Below are positions 24,477 through 33,715 of a stretch of DNA of 34,278 nt, piece by piece. The notes beneath the pieces are model-generated. The model did no database searches. It was not told the DNA's origin and was given only the letters and a program-made list of their open reading frames with translations. This DNA comes from Bacilli bacterium (GTDB lineage: Bacteria; Bacillota_I; Bacilli_A; RFN20; CAG-826). How positions within the stretch are numbered: position 1 is the first letter of the stretch; each line of letters starts with the position of its first letter. The stretch covers positions 1 through 34,278 of the forward strand of contig JAGBLL010000070.1 in the NCBI GenBank assembly GCA_017635465.1. Reading direction: 5' to 3'. The position numbers were made by a program, and so were the translations under genes.

Positions 24477-26239
24477 TGTCAGACGATAATGAAAAGCTTT
24501 TTGGTGACAAGAAAATTCCTTCCAAAGTAATGTTTAAACGCATTGCTCACTACGTGATTCCTGAATGGAAGTCATTTACTTTTGCTTTCTTATTAATCTT
24601 AATCAATGTTGGTTTAGATATTATTCTTCCTTTATTTATTTCTAAATTCACCGACGCTGTCGCTGACTTTAATACTCCTTTAGCCTATATCTTAGGTTTA
24701 TCTTTTGGTTGGCTTGGCGTTTCTATTTGTTCACAAATCTTAATTTATTTTGAAAGCATGATTTTACAAAAAACTGGTCAAAGAATCGTCTATAAATTAA
24801 GAGTGGAAGTCTTTGAACACATTGAACATATGTCTCAAAATCAGTTCAACACAATGCCTGTTGGATCATTAGTGACACGTGTTGCTAATTACACGACATC
24901 GATGAGTGATTTATTCACTAACGTCTTAGTTATGTTACTACGTAACATTTTAACTATCATTGGTGTTTATATCATCATGTTCATTTTGTCTTGGAAATTG
25001 TCTTTAGTTTTATTAGCTTTTGTTCTAGTGGTCTTTATTGTTTCCATGATCTTTAGAGTGGTGGTCACAAAATTATTTAGACAAGAAAGATCTTATACAT
25101 CTGATTTAAATACTTTCTTAAATGAAAATCTTTCTGGCATGAAGATTATCCAAATCTTCAATCAACAAAAACGTAAAGAAGACGAATTCAATGTTAAAAA
25201 CAAACAATTAAGAAACACCAAATTCAAAGTCTTGATGGCGTTTGCTTTATATCGTCCGTTTATTACATTTGTTTATTTTAGCGCTTTAGCGGTCACCTTC
25301 TTCGTGGGTGTAAAACTCAACTTAAGAGCGGGTGAAATAGTGGCCTTCTATCTCTATTTAAGTAGATTCTTTAACCCTGTACAAAATATCGCTGATCAAA
25401 TTAATCAAATTCAAAAAGCGACGACAAGTAGTGAGCGTTTATTTAACCTTCTTGATGTTCCTCCAGAAGTCGTTGATAAAGAAAATCCAATCGTTATGGA
25501 CCACTTTGAAGGCCGTATCGAATTTAAAAATGTTTGGTTTGCTTATGAATCAGACGAATGGATTTTAAAAGACGTTTCCTTTACTATCGAACCACGTCAA
25601 ACAGTGGCCTTTGTGGGTGCGACTGGCGCAGGTAAAACAACAATTTTATCTTTGATAGTGAGAAATTATTCCATTCAAAAAGGTCAAATTCTTTTAGATG
25701 GCGTAGATATTAACGATATCGAGATTCATTCATTAAGAAAAGCGGTTGGACAAATGCTTCAAGATGTTTTCCTATTCTCTGATACGATTAGAAATAATAT
25801 TACCCTTCATGATGAAGAATATACCGATGATGAAATTAATAAAGTCTGTCAATATGTGAACGCTGATAGCTTCATAAATAAATTAGAACAAGGTTTAGAC
25901 ACGCCTGTTTTAGAAAAAGGCGATAATTTCTCACAAGGTCAAAGACAATTATTATCTTTCGCTAGAACTGTTTTACATAAACCACAAATACTGATTCTTG
26001 ATGAAGCGACCGCTAATATCGATACAGAAACAGAAAAATTAATCCAAGATTCTTTAGAAAAGATTAAAAATATCGGTACAATGCTCGTCGTTGCTCATAG
26101 ATTATCAACTATCCAAAACGCTGATCAAATTATTGTTTTAAATCATGGTGAGGTCATTGAAAAAGGTACACACCAAAGCCTTTTAAAACAAAAAGGCTAC
26201 TATCATAAACTCTACCTCTTACAGTTTAAAAACGACTAA
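24476..26239 (+). CDS. ABC exporter half-transporter with catalytic ATP site (subunit 2)
   Basis: The 587-residue partner has the same layout: six helices (about 25-310) and a nucleotide-binding domain (about 345-587). Walker A is GATGAGKTT. Walker B ends in the catalytic pair D509-E510 (LILDEATANID), and the switch His541 (VVAHRLST) is present. Its signature is altered to FSQGQ (485-489). Together with subunit 1 this gives one complete ATP site (its Walker motifs plus the LSGGQ of subunit 1) and one degenerate site. A heterodimer is therefore strongly implied. It exports an unknown hydrophobic compound, lipid or drug. The transcript appears to end at the AU-rich hairpin downstream. Confidence 0.92.
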   Translation: MSDDNEKLFGDKKIPSKVMFKRIAHYVIPEWKSFTFAFLLILINVGLDIILPLFISKFTDAVADFNTPLAYILGLSFGWLGVSICSQILIYFESMILQKTGQRIVYKLRVEVFEHIEHMSQNQFNTMPVGSLVTRVANYTTSMSDLFTNVLVMLLRNILTIIGVYIIMFILSWKLSLVLLAFVLVVFIVSMIFRVVVTKLFRQERSYTSDLNTFLNENLSGMKIIQIFNQQKRKEDEFNVKNKQLRNTKFKVLMAFALYRPFITFVYFSALAVTFFVGVKLNLRAGEIVAFYLYLSRFFNPVQNIADQINQIQKATTSSERLFNLLDVPPEVVDKENPIVMDHFEGRIEFKNVWFAYESDEWILKDVSFTIEPRQTVAFVGATGAGKTTILSLIVRNYSIQKGQILLDGVDINDIEIHSLRKAVGQMLQDVFLFSDTIRNNITLHDEEYTDDEINKVCQYVNADSFINKLEQGLDTPVLEKGDNFSQGQRQLLSFARTVLHKPQILILDEATANIDTETEKLIQDSLEKIKNIGTMLVVAHRLSTIQNADQIIVLNHGEVIEKGTHQSLLKQKGYYHKLYLLQFKND

Positions 26240-26266
26240 TTTTGAGTTTTTATAATATCTAGTCTT

Positions 26267-26297
26267 TATTTTCTTTTAACATTAAAGAAAATGTTTT
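26267..26297 (+). terminator. AU-rich terminator after the ABC exporter genes
   Basis: TATTTTCTTT (26267-26276) pairs with AAAGAAAATG (26284-26293), giving ten pairs with one wobble around TAACATT, followed by TTTT. It is low in GC, so efficiency is uncertain. Confidence 0.5.
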
Positions 26298-26309
26298 AAG
26301 ATATAGGGT

Positions 26310-28523
26310 ATGGAAAATAATAAGGCTCCCATTAATGGTGGTTATCCACTTCATACATTTCAAGAAGTTGAAGACATCTACATGCTTTATATTTCTTCTA
26401 AAGAAGATAGAGCGAGAATTGAAGATGCCTATCATTTTATTTTGGAAAAGCATGAAGGCCAAACTAGAAAATCTGGTGAACCTTATTACCATCATTTAAT
26501 TGAAGTTGCTTATATCTTAGCCTCCCTTCAATCTGGCCCTAATACAATTATTGCTGGTTTATTACATGACGTTGTTGAAGATACTGATGTCACTGTAGAA
26601 GATATCAAAAAGAGATGGGGCGAAGAAGTCAGCCGTATCGTTGACGCTTTAACTAAGATTCAACGTTTAAAACTATCTAAAATCACAAGCGAAGAATTTG
26701 AAGCGGAAGATCACCGTAAGATTTTCCTTGGCATGGCTAAGGATATCCGTGTCATCTTAATTAAACTCGCTGATAGATTACATAACTTAAGAACATTAGG
26801 TGCTCTTTCTAGAGAAAGACAAATCGCTATTTGTAAAGAAACAATGGAAGTTTTCGCTCCTATCGCTGAACGTCTTGGTTTAGATGTCATTAAAGGTGAG
26901 ATGGAAGATTTATGCATTTCTTATCTTGAACCAGAAAAAGTCGCAGAAATTAAAAAATTATTATCCAAAAAGACTAAAGTTTTACAAAAATCATTAGATG
27001 GCTTAAAGAAAAGAATCGCTGATGTCTTATTTGAAAAGAAGATTCCTTTTGAAATTTCTTCAAGAGTCAAATCTATTAATTCTATATATAGAAAGATGTA
27101 TGTCAAAGGTCATCCATTTGAGGAAATCTATGATATTTTAGCCCTTCGTATCATTACTGAAACTGAAATTCAATGCTATGAAATCTTAGGTTTAATCCAT
27201 CAGATGTATAAGCCAGTTCCTGGTAGATTTAAAGACTATATCGCGATGCCAAAACCAAACATGTATCAATCATTACATACGACAGTTGTCGGTGGTGATG
27301 GTAACTTCTATGAAGTGCAAATTAGAACTAAAGAAATGGATAGCATCGCGGAAACCGGCATTGCTGCCCACTGGGCATATAAAGAAGGGGTTTATAACTC
27401 CCAACAAGAACAAAAAGAAATTGAAAATAAATTACACTGGTTCAGAGAATTCGTCTCTCTTTCTAGTGAATCAGAAGGTGAAAACGCCTCTGAATATATG
27501 GATAACTTAAACCGTGATATCTTTGAATCTCACGTTTATGTCTTTACCCCAAAAGGTAAAGTTGTTGAACTACCAAGTGAAAGCACACCAGTTGACTTTG
27601 CTTATCGCGTGCACACTAAGGTGGGTGACCAATGCGTTGGCGCTCTTGTCAATGGTGTGATGGTCCCATTAAACACCGTTTTAAAAACCGGTGACATGGT
27701 GGAAATTAAAACTAATAAGAATTCCCCGGGACCAAGTGAGGGTTGGTTAGATTTCGTTGCCTCCTCTAACGCTAAATCGGCGATTAGAAAATATATCGCT
27801 AAGAAAAACGCGGAAATTATGAGGGAAGATAGAATCACCAAAGGCAAACAGAGCTGTATCGATGCTTTCCATGAACGTGGTGTTGAAGAAGCGGAAATGA
27901 TGAAAATGTTAGATTCTGACAAAGTTTTAAGTCATTATAACGTGCCAGATGTTGATTCATTATTCGTCGCTGTGTTTGGTAGAAAACCAACTGCGAATGC
28001 CTTAATTGATTTTCTTCATATTAAGCGTCCAGTTAATCTTTCACCTAACCTTATTAAAAGAAGAAACGCTAAAAATGATGGTTGCCCAGTTTACTGCAAA
28101 GGTGCTGGTAAGATCGCTATTGGTTTAGCTAACTGCTGCACACCTGTTCCAGGTGATGATATCGTTGGCTATATTACACGTGGCAAAGGCATTAGTGTTC
28201 ATAGAAGAAACTGTCCAAACATCGTTAACGAAACAGAAAGACTTCTTGAAGTCTTCTGGAGAGATGATATTGAATTTGCCACTTATCCAGTTGATATCGC
28301 TATTGAAGCTAGCGATAGAAATAACTTATTGATGGACATCATGGCGATATTAAATAACGCGAAAGTTGGTGTTGATAATTTACATGCGCGTAAAAACGCT
28401 CAAAACTTATCTGCAACCATTACCGCGACTATTATGGTGAGCGACGCTAAACGCTTACAAGATATTTGTGTTTTATTAAAAGGTATTACCGGTGTCTACC
28501 GTGTGGACCGTGTCATTCATTAA
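26310..28523 (+). CDS. relA: Bifunctional (p)ppGpp synthetase/hydrolase (Rel)
   Basis: The 737-residue stringent-response enzyme makes and degrades (p)ppGpp. The HD hydrolase domain has LLHDVVEDTD (H86-D87). The synthetase domain shows GRFKDYIAMPKPNMYQSLHT, with the RFKD form found in bifunctional Rel enzymes. TGS (VYVFTPKGKVVELPSESTPVDFAY), the zinc-finger-like segment (ANCCTPVPGDDIVGY, HRRNCPN) and a C-terminal ACT domain complete it. Both activities look intact. No ribosome binding site is visible. A possible TAAGAT -10 (26297-26302) lies seven bases before the ATG. hisS follows directly, as in Bacillus apart from the missing dtd. Confidence 0.97.
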   Translation: MENNKAPINGGYPLHTFQEVEDIYMLYISSKEDRARIEDAYHFILEKHEGQTRKSGEPYYHHLIEVAYILASLQSGPNTIIAGLLHDVVEDTDVTVEDIKKRWGEEVSRIVDALTKIQRLKLSKITSEEFEAEDHRKIFLGMAKDIRVILIKLADRLHNLRTLGALSRERQIAICKETMEVFAPIAERLGLDVIKGEMEDLCISYLEPEKVAEIKKLLSKKTKVLQKSLDGLKKRIADVLFEKKIPFEISSRVKSINSIYRKMYVKGHPFEEIYDILALRIITETEIQCYEILGLIHQMYKPVPGRFKDYIAMPKPNMYQSLHTTVVGGDGNFYEVQIRTKEMDSIAETGIAAHWAYKEGVYNSQQEQKEIENKLHWFREFVSLSSESEGENASEYMDNLNRDIFESHVYVFTPKGKVVELPSESTPVDFAYRVHTKVGDQCVGALVNGVMVPLNTVLKTGDMVEIKTNKNSPGPSEGWLDFVASSNAKSAIRKYIAKKNAEIMREDRITKGKQSCIDAFHERGVEEAEMMKMLDSDKVLSHYNVPDVDSLFVAVFGRKPTANALIDFLHIKRPVNLSPNLIKRRNAKNDGCPVYCKGAGKIAIGLANCCTPVPGDDIVGYITRGKGISVHRRNCPNIVNETERLLEVFWRDDIEFATYPVDIAIEASDRNNLLMDIMAILNNAKVGVDNLHARKNAQNLSATITATIMVSDAKRLQDICVLLKGITGVYRVDRVIH

Positions 28524-28533
28524 GGAGAAACTT

Positions 28534-29823
28534 ATGTTAACAAACAATGTTAAAGGTACTCATGATATTATTGGCGAAGAAAGTAACGGCTTTGCCTATA
28601 TCGAAAATTTATTAAGACAAATATGTGAATTATTTGCGTATAACGAAGTTAGACCTCCAGTCATTGAACATAGCGAACTATTCGTGCGTGGTGTTGGTGA
28701 TGGTAGTGACATCGTTAGAAAAGAAATGTATACATTCAAAGATAAAGCGGATCGTTCAATCACATTAAGACCAGAATTTACCGCGGGTATCATGAGAATG
28801 ATTGTCCAAAATAAATTATTAGCCACAAATGAACTTCCATATAAGGTTTACTATAACGGTCCTGTTTTCCGTTATGAAAGACCACAACTTGGTAGATATC
28901 GTCAGTTCAACCAATTCGGTGTGGAAGCTGTTGGCAACAATTCTCCTGAAATCGATGTTGAAGTTATCACCTTAGCCTATACAATTTTAAGTTCTTTGAA
29001 CTTAGCAAACGTTAAAGTCTTAATTAATACATTAGGCGATGACGATTCTAGAAACGCTTATAAAGACGCTTTAAAAGGCTATTTTGCTAAGCATCTCGAC
29101 CATATGTGTCCTGACTGCCATAGCCGTTTTGAATTAAATCCTTTAAGAATCTTAGACTGCAAAGTTCCTGAGGATCAAGAAATCGTAAAAGATGCGCCTA
29201 AGATGAAAGATTATCTTAGTGACGCCGCTAAAAGTAGATTTGCTAAAGTCTTAGAACTTTTAGATGCTTTAGATATCCCTTACGAAGTAGATGATACTTT
29301 AGTGAGAGGCTTAGACTATTACGCTGAAACAGTTTTTGAATTCCATTACACCAGTAAAACTGGTAACGATTACGGCGCAATTGGCGCAGGTGGCCACTAT
29401 GACAAATTAGTTAAAGAATTAGGTGGTCCAGATGCCGCTGGTGTGGGATTCTCCTTTGGAGTTGAAAGACTTTATAGCGTTCTTAAGGATGACGATTTAT
29501 TCCCACACTGTATCAATACACCAGTGGAAGTTTATATTATGCCATTAGGCGAAAAAGCCAAAGTTATGGCCGCTCAGGTCGCTAGTGAACTCCGTTTAAG
29601 CGCTTATCGCACAGATGTCTGCTTTGAAGATGTTAAACTCGGTAACATGTTCAAGCGCGCGGAAAGAAAAGGCGCGAAAGTGGCGGTCATTATTGGTGAA
29701 GACGAAGTCGCTAAAGAAGAAGTCGTCATTAAAAACTTAGCTACAACGGAACAAAAGAGTTGTCCGTTAGATAAATTAATTGAAACCATTTCCGAAGAAA
29801 TTGGAAATGAAGTTTGTGAATAG
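28534..29823 (+). CDS. hisS: Histidyl-tRNA synthetase
   Basis: The ATG at 28534 has AAGGAGA upstream, overlapping the relA stop. An upstream GTG at 28492, inside relA, is not credible. The 429-residue class II enzyme shows KGTHDIIG at the start, TLRPEFTAGIMRMI (motif 2 region), the histidine-specific RGLDYYAETVFEF and GAIGAGGHYDKL, and GVGFSFGVERL (motif 3). The C-terminal anticodon-binding domain covers about 335-429 (VEVYIMPLGEKAK). It ends in TAG, and aspS follows after 23 bases. No T-box is present in this short gap. Confidence 0.98.
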   Translation: MLTNNVKGTHDIIGEESNGFAYIENLLRQICELFAYNEVRPPVIEHSELFVRGVGDGSDIVRKEMYTFKDKADRSITLRPEFTAGIMRMIVQNKLLATNELPYKVYYNGPVFRYERPQLGRYRQFNQFGVEAVGNNSPEIDVEVITLAYTILSSLNLANVKVLINTLGDDDSRNAYKDALKGYFAKHLDHMCPDCHSRFELNPLRILDCKVPEDQEIVKDAPKMKDYLSDAAKSRFAKVLELLDALDIPYEVDDTLVRGLDYYAETVFEFHYTSKTGNDYGAIGAGGHYDKLVKELGGPDAAGVGFSFGVERLYSVLKDDDLFPHCINTPVEVYIMPLGEKAKVMAAQVASELRLSAYRTDVCFEDVKLGNMFKRAERKGAKVAVIIGEDEVAKEEVVIKNLATTEQKSCPLDKLIETISEEIGNEVCE

Positions 29824-29846
29824 AATTCACAAGGTAGGTATTATTT

Positions 29847-31565
29847 ATGGAAAGAAGTCATTACAGCAATGAACTAGGCCTTAATAATGTCGGTGAGAAA
29901 GTCTCATTATTAGGCTGGGTCAGCAAAAGAAGAAACCTCGGTTCCTTATTATTTATCGATTTAAGAGACCGATACGGTTTAATCCAAATCGTTGTTAACG
30001 ATGGAGTGGAAATTCCAGATGTTAGAAACGAATACGTCATTCAAGTGAAAGGTGAAGTCGCTAAAAGAAGTGTGGCCAATCCTAAACTTAAAAGTGGTGA
30101 AATCGAAGTTATCGCTAGTGAAATTATCGTTTTAAACACAGCGAAAACTACACCAATTATCGTCGCTGACGATACTGATGCATTAGAAGATACAAGACTT
30201 AAATATCGTTATCTCGATTTACGTCGCCCATGCATGAAGAAATATTTTGATGTAAGAGACACAATCAAGATGACTACACATAACTTCATGCACCGTCACA
30301 ATTTCATAGAAATTGAAACACCAATGTTATGCGCATCCTCACCAGAAGGCGCGAAAGAATATTTGGTGCCGTCCCGTGTGCATAAAGGCCAATTCTACGC
30401 TCTTCCTCAAAGCCCACAAATGTTTAAGCAATTATTAATGGTTGCGGGTTTTGAAAGATATTATCAAATTGCTAGATGCTTTAGAGATGAAGACTTAAGA
30501 GCGGACAGACAACCAGATTTCACACAAATCGATATTGAAACTTCTTTCTTAGATCAACAACAATTCTTAACTTTAATGGAAGAACTCATTAAAGATATCT
30601 TTAAAGCCACAGTGGGCTATGATGTTCCATTACCACTTAGACAAATGACTTATAAAGAAGCTATGGAACGTTTTGGTAGCGATAAACCAGATACGAGATT
30701 TGGTATCGAATTAAATAATATCAAAGATATATTTAAAAATACGACATTCTCTGGCTATCAAAGTGCTGAAGCAATTAAAGCCATTGTTGTAAACGATGTT
30801 GCTGATAAGACATCAAGAAAAGCTATTGACTCCTTAACTCTTGAAGCTAAGAAGTACGGTTTAGGCGGTTTAACAGTCCTTAAGAAGGAAAACGGGGAAT
30901 TAACCGGTTCCTTCGTTAAATTCCTTTTAGAAGAGGAAATTAAGGCCTTAAACGAAAGATTAGCGCTTAAAGATAATGACATAATAATCATCGCCGCAGG
31001 CAATGATAATCGTGTTACGCCTTTATTAGGTGCGTTAAGATTAAAATACGGTCGTGAACTTGGTCTCATCAAAGAAGGAACATATGATTTATTATGGGTC
31101 ATTGACTTTCCAATGTTTGAAAGAGACGTGGAAAGTGGAGCAATCGTTGCTACTCACCATCCTTTCACCCGTCCTAGAGATGAAGATGTCAAATACTTAG
31201 ACACCGATCCAACCAAGGTCTTAAGCTATGCTTACGATATCGTTATTAATGGTTATGAAGCTGGTGGTGGTACCTTACGTATCTTTAACCAAGATATGCA
31301 AAGAAAAATCTTTGAAGTCTTGGGCCTTAAAGATGAAGAAATTAAAGAGAGATTCGGTTACTTTGTTGACGCTCTTCAATATGGCACACCTCCACACGCT
31401 GGTATGGCCTTCGGTCTTGATAGACTCGCGATGATTTTAGGTGGTACAGATAACATTAGAGACGTTATCGCCTTCCCTAAGAATCTTGCCGCAGTTGATC
31501 CAATGACCAACGCGCCAACTAACGTTACACAGGCGCAACTTGATGAATTAGGTATCAAATTCTAA
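29847..31565 (+). CDS. aspS: Aspartyl-tRNA synthetase, bacterial type
   Basis: The 572-residue class IIb enzyme has an N-terminal OB-fold anticodon domain (about 1-105; VSLLGWVSKRRNLGSLLFIDLRD in part). The catalytic core carries QSPQMFKQLLMVAGFERYYQ and CFRDEDLRADRQPDFTQ. A bacterial GAD insertion follows (about 275-410), then the motif 3 segment GMAFGLDRLAMILGG. The GAD domain marks the bacterial type. I cannot tell from sequence whether it also charges tRNA-Asn. The hisS-aspS pair is a conserved Bacilli operon. Confidence 0.98.
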   Translation: MERSHYSNELGLNNVGEKVSLLGWVSKRRNLGSLLFIDLRDRYGLIQIVVNDGVEIPDVRNEYVIQVKGEVAKRSVANPKLKSGEIEVIASEIIVLNTAKTTPIIVADDTDALEDTRLKYRYLDLRRPCMKKYFDVRDTIKMTTHNFMHRHNFIEIETPMLCASSPEGAKEYLVPSRVHKGQFYALPQSPQMFKQLLMVAGFERYYQIARCFRDEDLRADRQPDFTQIDIETSFLDQQQFLTLMEELIKDIFKATVGYDVPLPLRQMTYKEAMERFGSDKPDTRFGIELNNIKDIFKNTTFSGYQSAEAIKAIVVNDVADKTSRKAIDSLTLEAKKYGLGGLTVLKKENGELTGSFVKFLLEEEIKALNERLALKDNDIIIIAAGNDNRVTPLLGALRLKYGRELGLIKEGTYDLLWVIDFPMFERDVESGAIVATHHPFTRPRDEDVKYLDTDPTKVLSYAYDIVINGYEAGGGTLRIFNQDMQRKIFEVLGLKDEEIKERFGYFVDALQYGTPPHAGMAFGLDRLAMILGGTDNIRDVIAFPKNLAAVDPMTNAPTNVTQAQLDELGIKF

Positions 31566-31573
31566 CAATTGGT

Positions 31574-31588
31574 TATAACGTAGTTATA
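31574..31588 (+). promoter_or_regulatory. Palindrome between aspS and tkt
   Basis: TATAAC-GTA-GTTATA is a perfect six-base inverted repeat 50 bases before the tkt ATG. No terminator is visible after aspS, and no full promoter fits the palindrome. It may be an operator, or chance in an AT-rich gap. Confidence 0.3.
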
Positions 31589-31637
31589 CAAAAACTAATT
31601 AACTACTAAATAATTACTACTCAGAAAGGGAATTATC

Positions 31638-33608
31638 ATGAACAAAAATGATCAATTAGCAATCGCAACAATTCGTTCCTTATGCATTGACACAATCAAC
31701 AAAGCCAACTCTGGTCACCCAGGTATGGCATTAGGCAGCGCACCTGCTCTTTACACATTATTCACAAGACATTTAGTGGCCACTCCAAAAGATAGCAAAT
31801 GGTTCAATAGAGACCGTTTCGTTCTTTCCGCCGGTCACGCTAGTGCGCTTTTATACACAATGCTTCATTTAAGTGGATATAAGATTTCCATGGACGATAT
31901 GAAGCAATTCCGTCAAATCGACTCCTTAACACCAGGTCACCCAGAATATGGTTGGACTGATGGCGTGGATGCCACAAGCGGTCCTTTAGGACAAGGTATC
32001 TCTCAAGCCGTTGGTATGGCGATGGCGGAACAAATGGTCAATAAGCTTTATAGCTTTGGCGATGACGTTTGTAATCACTACACATACGCTTTATGTGGTG
32101 ATGGCTGCTTACAAGAAGGTATCTCTCAAGAAGCTATTTCCTTAGCGGGCCACTTAAAACTCAATAAATTCATCCTTTTATATGACGCTAACCAAGTGAC
32201 ACTTGATGGTGCTCTTGATTTATCTTTCTCAGAACAAGTTAAAGCAAGATTCTTAGCCTCTGAATGGGATGTCTTAGAAGTCGCTGATGGTAACGATGTC
32301 GACGCTATTGATGCCGCTATTAGCAAAGCTAAAAAGAGCAAAGACAAACCAACAATGATTATGATCCATACCATTATCGGTTATGGTTCTGCTAAACAAG
32401 GCACAAACAAAGTGCATGGTAATCCATTAGGCGCAGAAGATGGTAAAGCCGCTAAATTATCTTATGGCTTTGACCACGAAGACTTCTATGTCCCACAAGA
32501 AGTTTATGATTTATTCAAAAACACCTTTGGTGCTCGTGGTGAAAAAGCTTTAGAAGCTTATAACAAGAAATTAGAAGCCTTAAAAGCTGATAAGAAAACA
32601 AAAGATGAATATGATCGCTTCATCTCCTTAAACGGTGTTGATGTTGATAAATATTTACCAGGTGTTTATCCAGACTTCCAAGAAGGCAGCGCTAAATCAA
32701 CACGTGTCGCCTCTGGTCAAGCATTAAATTATTTAATGCTCTCTATGCCAAACCTCTATGGTGGTTCCGCTGACGTTGCTGGTTCCGTTATGACTAAACT
32801 TGATAATGGTGCTAACTTCGATGCCAATAATAGAGGTGGACATAACATCAACTGGGGTATTCGTGAATTTGCGATGGCCAGTGCTCAAAACGGTATGTTA
32901 TTACATGGTGGTGTCCGTTCCTATGTTGGTGCGTTCTTTGTCTTCTCTGATTATATGAAACCAGCCATTAGAATGGCTTGCTTGAGTCATGTTCCTGCTA
33001 TCTATTTATTATCTCACGATAGTATCGCCGTAGGCGAAGATGGTCCAACACATCAACCAATCGAACAATTAGCGATGTTACGTTCTATTCCAAATATGGA
33101 CGTCATTAGACCAGCCGATGAAAGAGAAACTTATGGTGCTTGGTTTGCCGCTTTACAAAGTAAGAACCATCCAACCGCCATCATCTTATCTCGTCAAAAC
33201 TTACCATTATTAAAAGAATCTGATGGTGAAGCTCTTAAGAAAGGTGCCTATGTTGTTTCTAAAGAACAAAAGAAAGCAGATTTCGTTTTAATCGCGACAG
33301 GTAGTGAAGTCTCTTTAGCGGTTTCCGCTCAAGCATTATTACTTGAAAAAGGCATTGATGTGAGAGTCGTCTCTATGCCATGCTGGTCATATTTTGAAAA
33401 GCAAGATGAAGCATACAAAAACGAAGTTATCAATCTTCCAAGAGAAAAATGTGTCTCTATTGAAATGCTTTCAACCTTTGGTTGGGCTAAATACGCCGCG
33501 ACAAACATTGGCTTAGATCAATTCGGTGCTAGCGCGCCTGCAAAAGATGTCTTCAAGAAATTCAACTTCACTCCAGAATATGTTGCTAGTGTCGTTGAAA
33601 AACTCTAA
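31638..33608 (+). CDS. tkt: Transketolase
   Basis: The 656-residue thiamine-diphosphate enzyme moves two-carbon units in the pentose phosphate pathway. N-terminal motifs include ANSGHPGMALGSAP and HPEYGWTDGVDATSGPLGQG. The cofactor motif is GDGCLQEGISQEA to YDANQVT. The pyrimidine domain has SHDSIAVGEDGPTHQPIEQL, and a C-terminal domain is present. Length matches the family. AGAAAGGGA precedes the ATG. It stands alone between aspS and a terminator, and no other pentose-phosphate gene is in the window. Confidence 0.98.
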   Translation: MNKNDQLAIATIRSLCIDTINKANSGHPGMALGSAPALYTLFTRHLVATPKDSKWFNRDRFVLSAGHASALLYTMLHLSGYKISMDDMKQFRQIDSLTPGHPEYGWTDGVDATSGPLGQGISQAVGMAMAEQMVNKLYSFGDDVCNHYTYALCGDGCLQEGISQEAISLAGHLKLNKFILLYDANQVTLDGALDLSFSEQVKARFLASEWDVLEVADGNDVDAIDAAISKAKKSKDKPTMIMIHTIIGYGSAKQGTNKVHGNPLGAEDGKAAKLSYGFDHEDFYVPQEVYDLFKNTFGARGEKALEAYNKKLEALKADKKTKDEYDRFISLNGVDVDKYLPGVYPDFQEGSAKSTRVASGQALNYLMLSMPNLYGGSADVAGSVMTKLDNGANFDANNRGGHNINWGIREFAMASAQNGMLLHGGVRSYVGAFFVFSDYMKPAIRMACLSHVPAIYLLSHDSIAVGEDGPTHQPIEQLAMLRSIPNMDVIRPADERETYGAWFAALQSKNHPTAIILSRQNLPLLKESDGEALKKGAYVVSKEQKKADFVLIATGSEVSLAVSAQALLLEKGIDVRVVSMPCWSYFEKQDEAYKNEVINLPREKCVSIEMLSTFGWAKYAATNIGLDQFGASAPAKDVFKKFNFTPEYVASVVEKL

Positions 33609-33636
33609 TCTAAACTAATAAAACACAAACATAGAG

Positions 33637-33665
33637 AAGTGGAGAAATCCACTTTTCTTTTATTT
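33637..33665 (+). terminator. Rho-independent terminator after tkt
   Basis: AAGTGGA and TCCACTT form a perfect seven-pair stem capped by a GAAA tetraloop, followed by TTCTTTTATTT. Confidence 0.88.
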
Positions 33666-33669
33666 ACCT

Positions 33670-33698
33670 TTGCTAAACGAATATATTTAAGATATATT
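33670..33698 (+). promoter_or_regulatory. Promoter of the Asp23-family gene
   Basis: TTGCTA (33670-33675), a 17-base spacer and TATATT (33693-33698). GTAGGT lies about eight bases before the ATG. Confidence 0.65.
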
Positions 33699-33715
33699 AT
33701 TAGTAGGTAGATATT

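Noticed and set aside
28492-28533. Upstream GTG start for hisS
   Set aside because: It lies inside relA, while the ATG at 28534 has AAGGAGA and gives the expected HisRS start.
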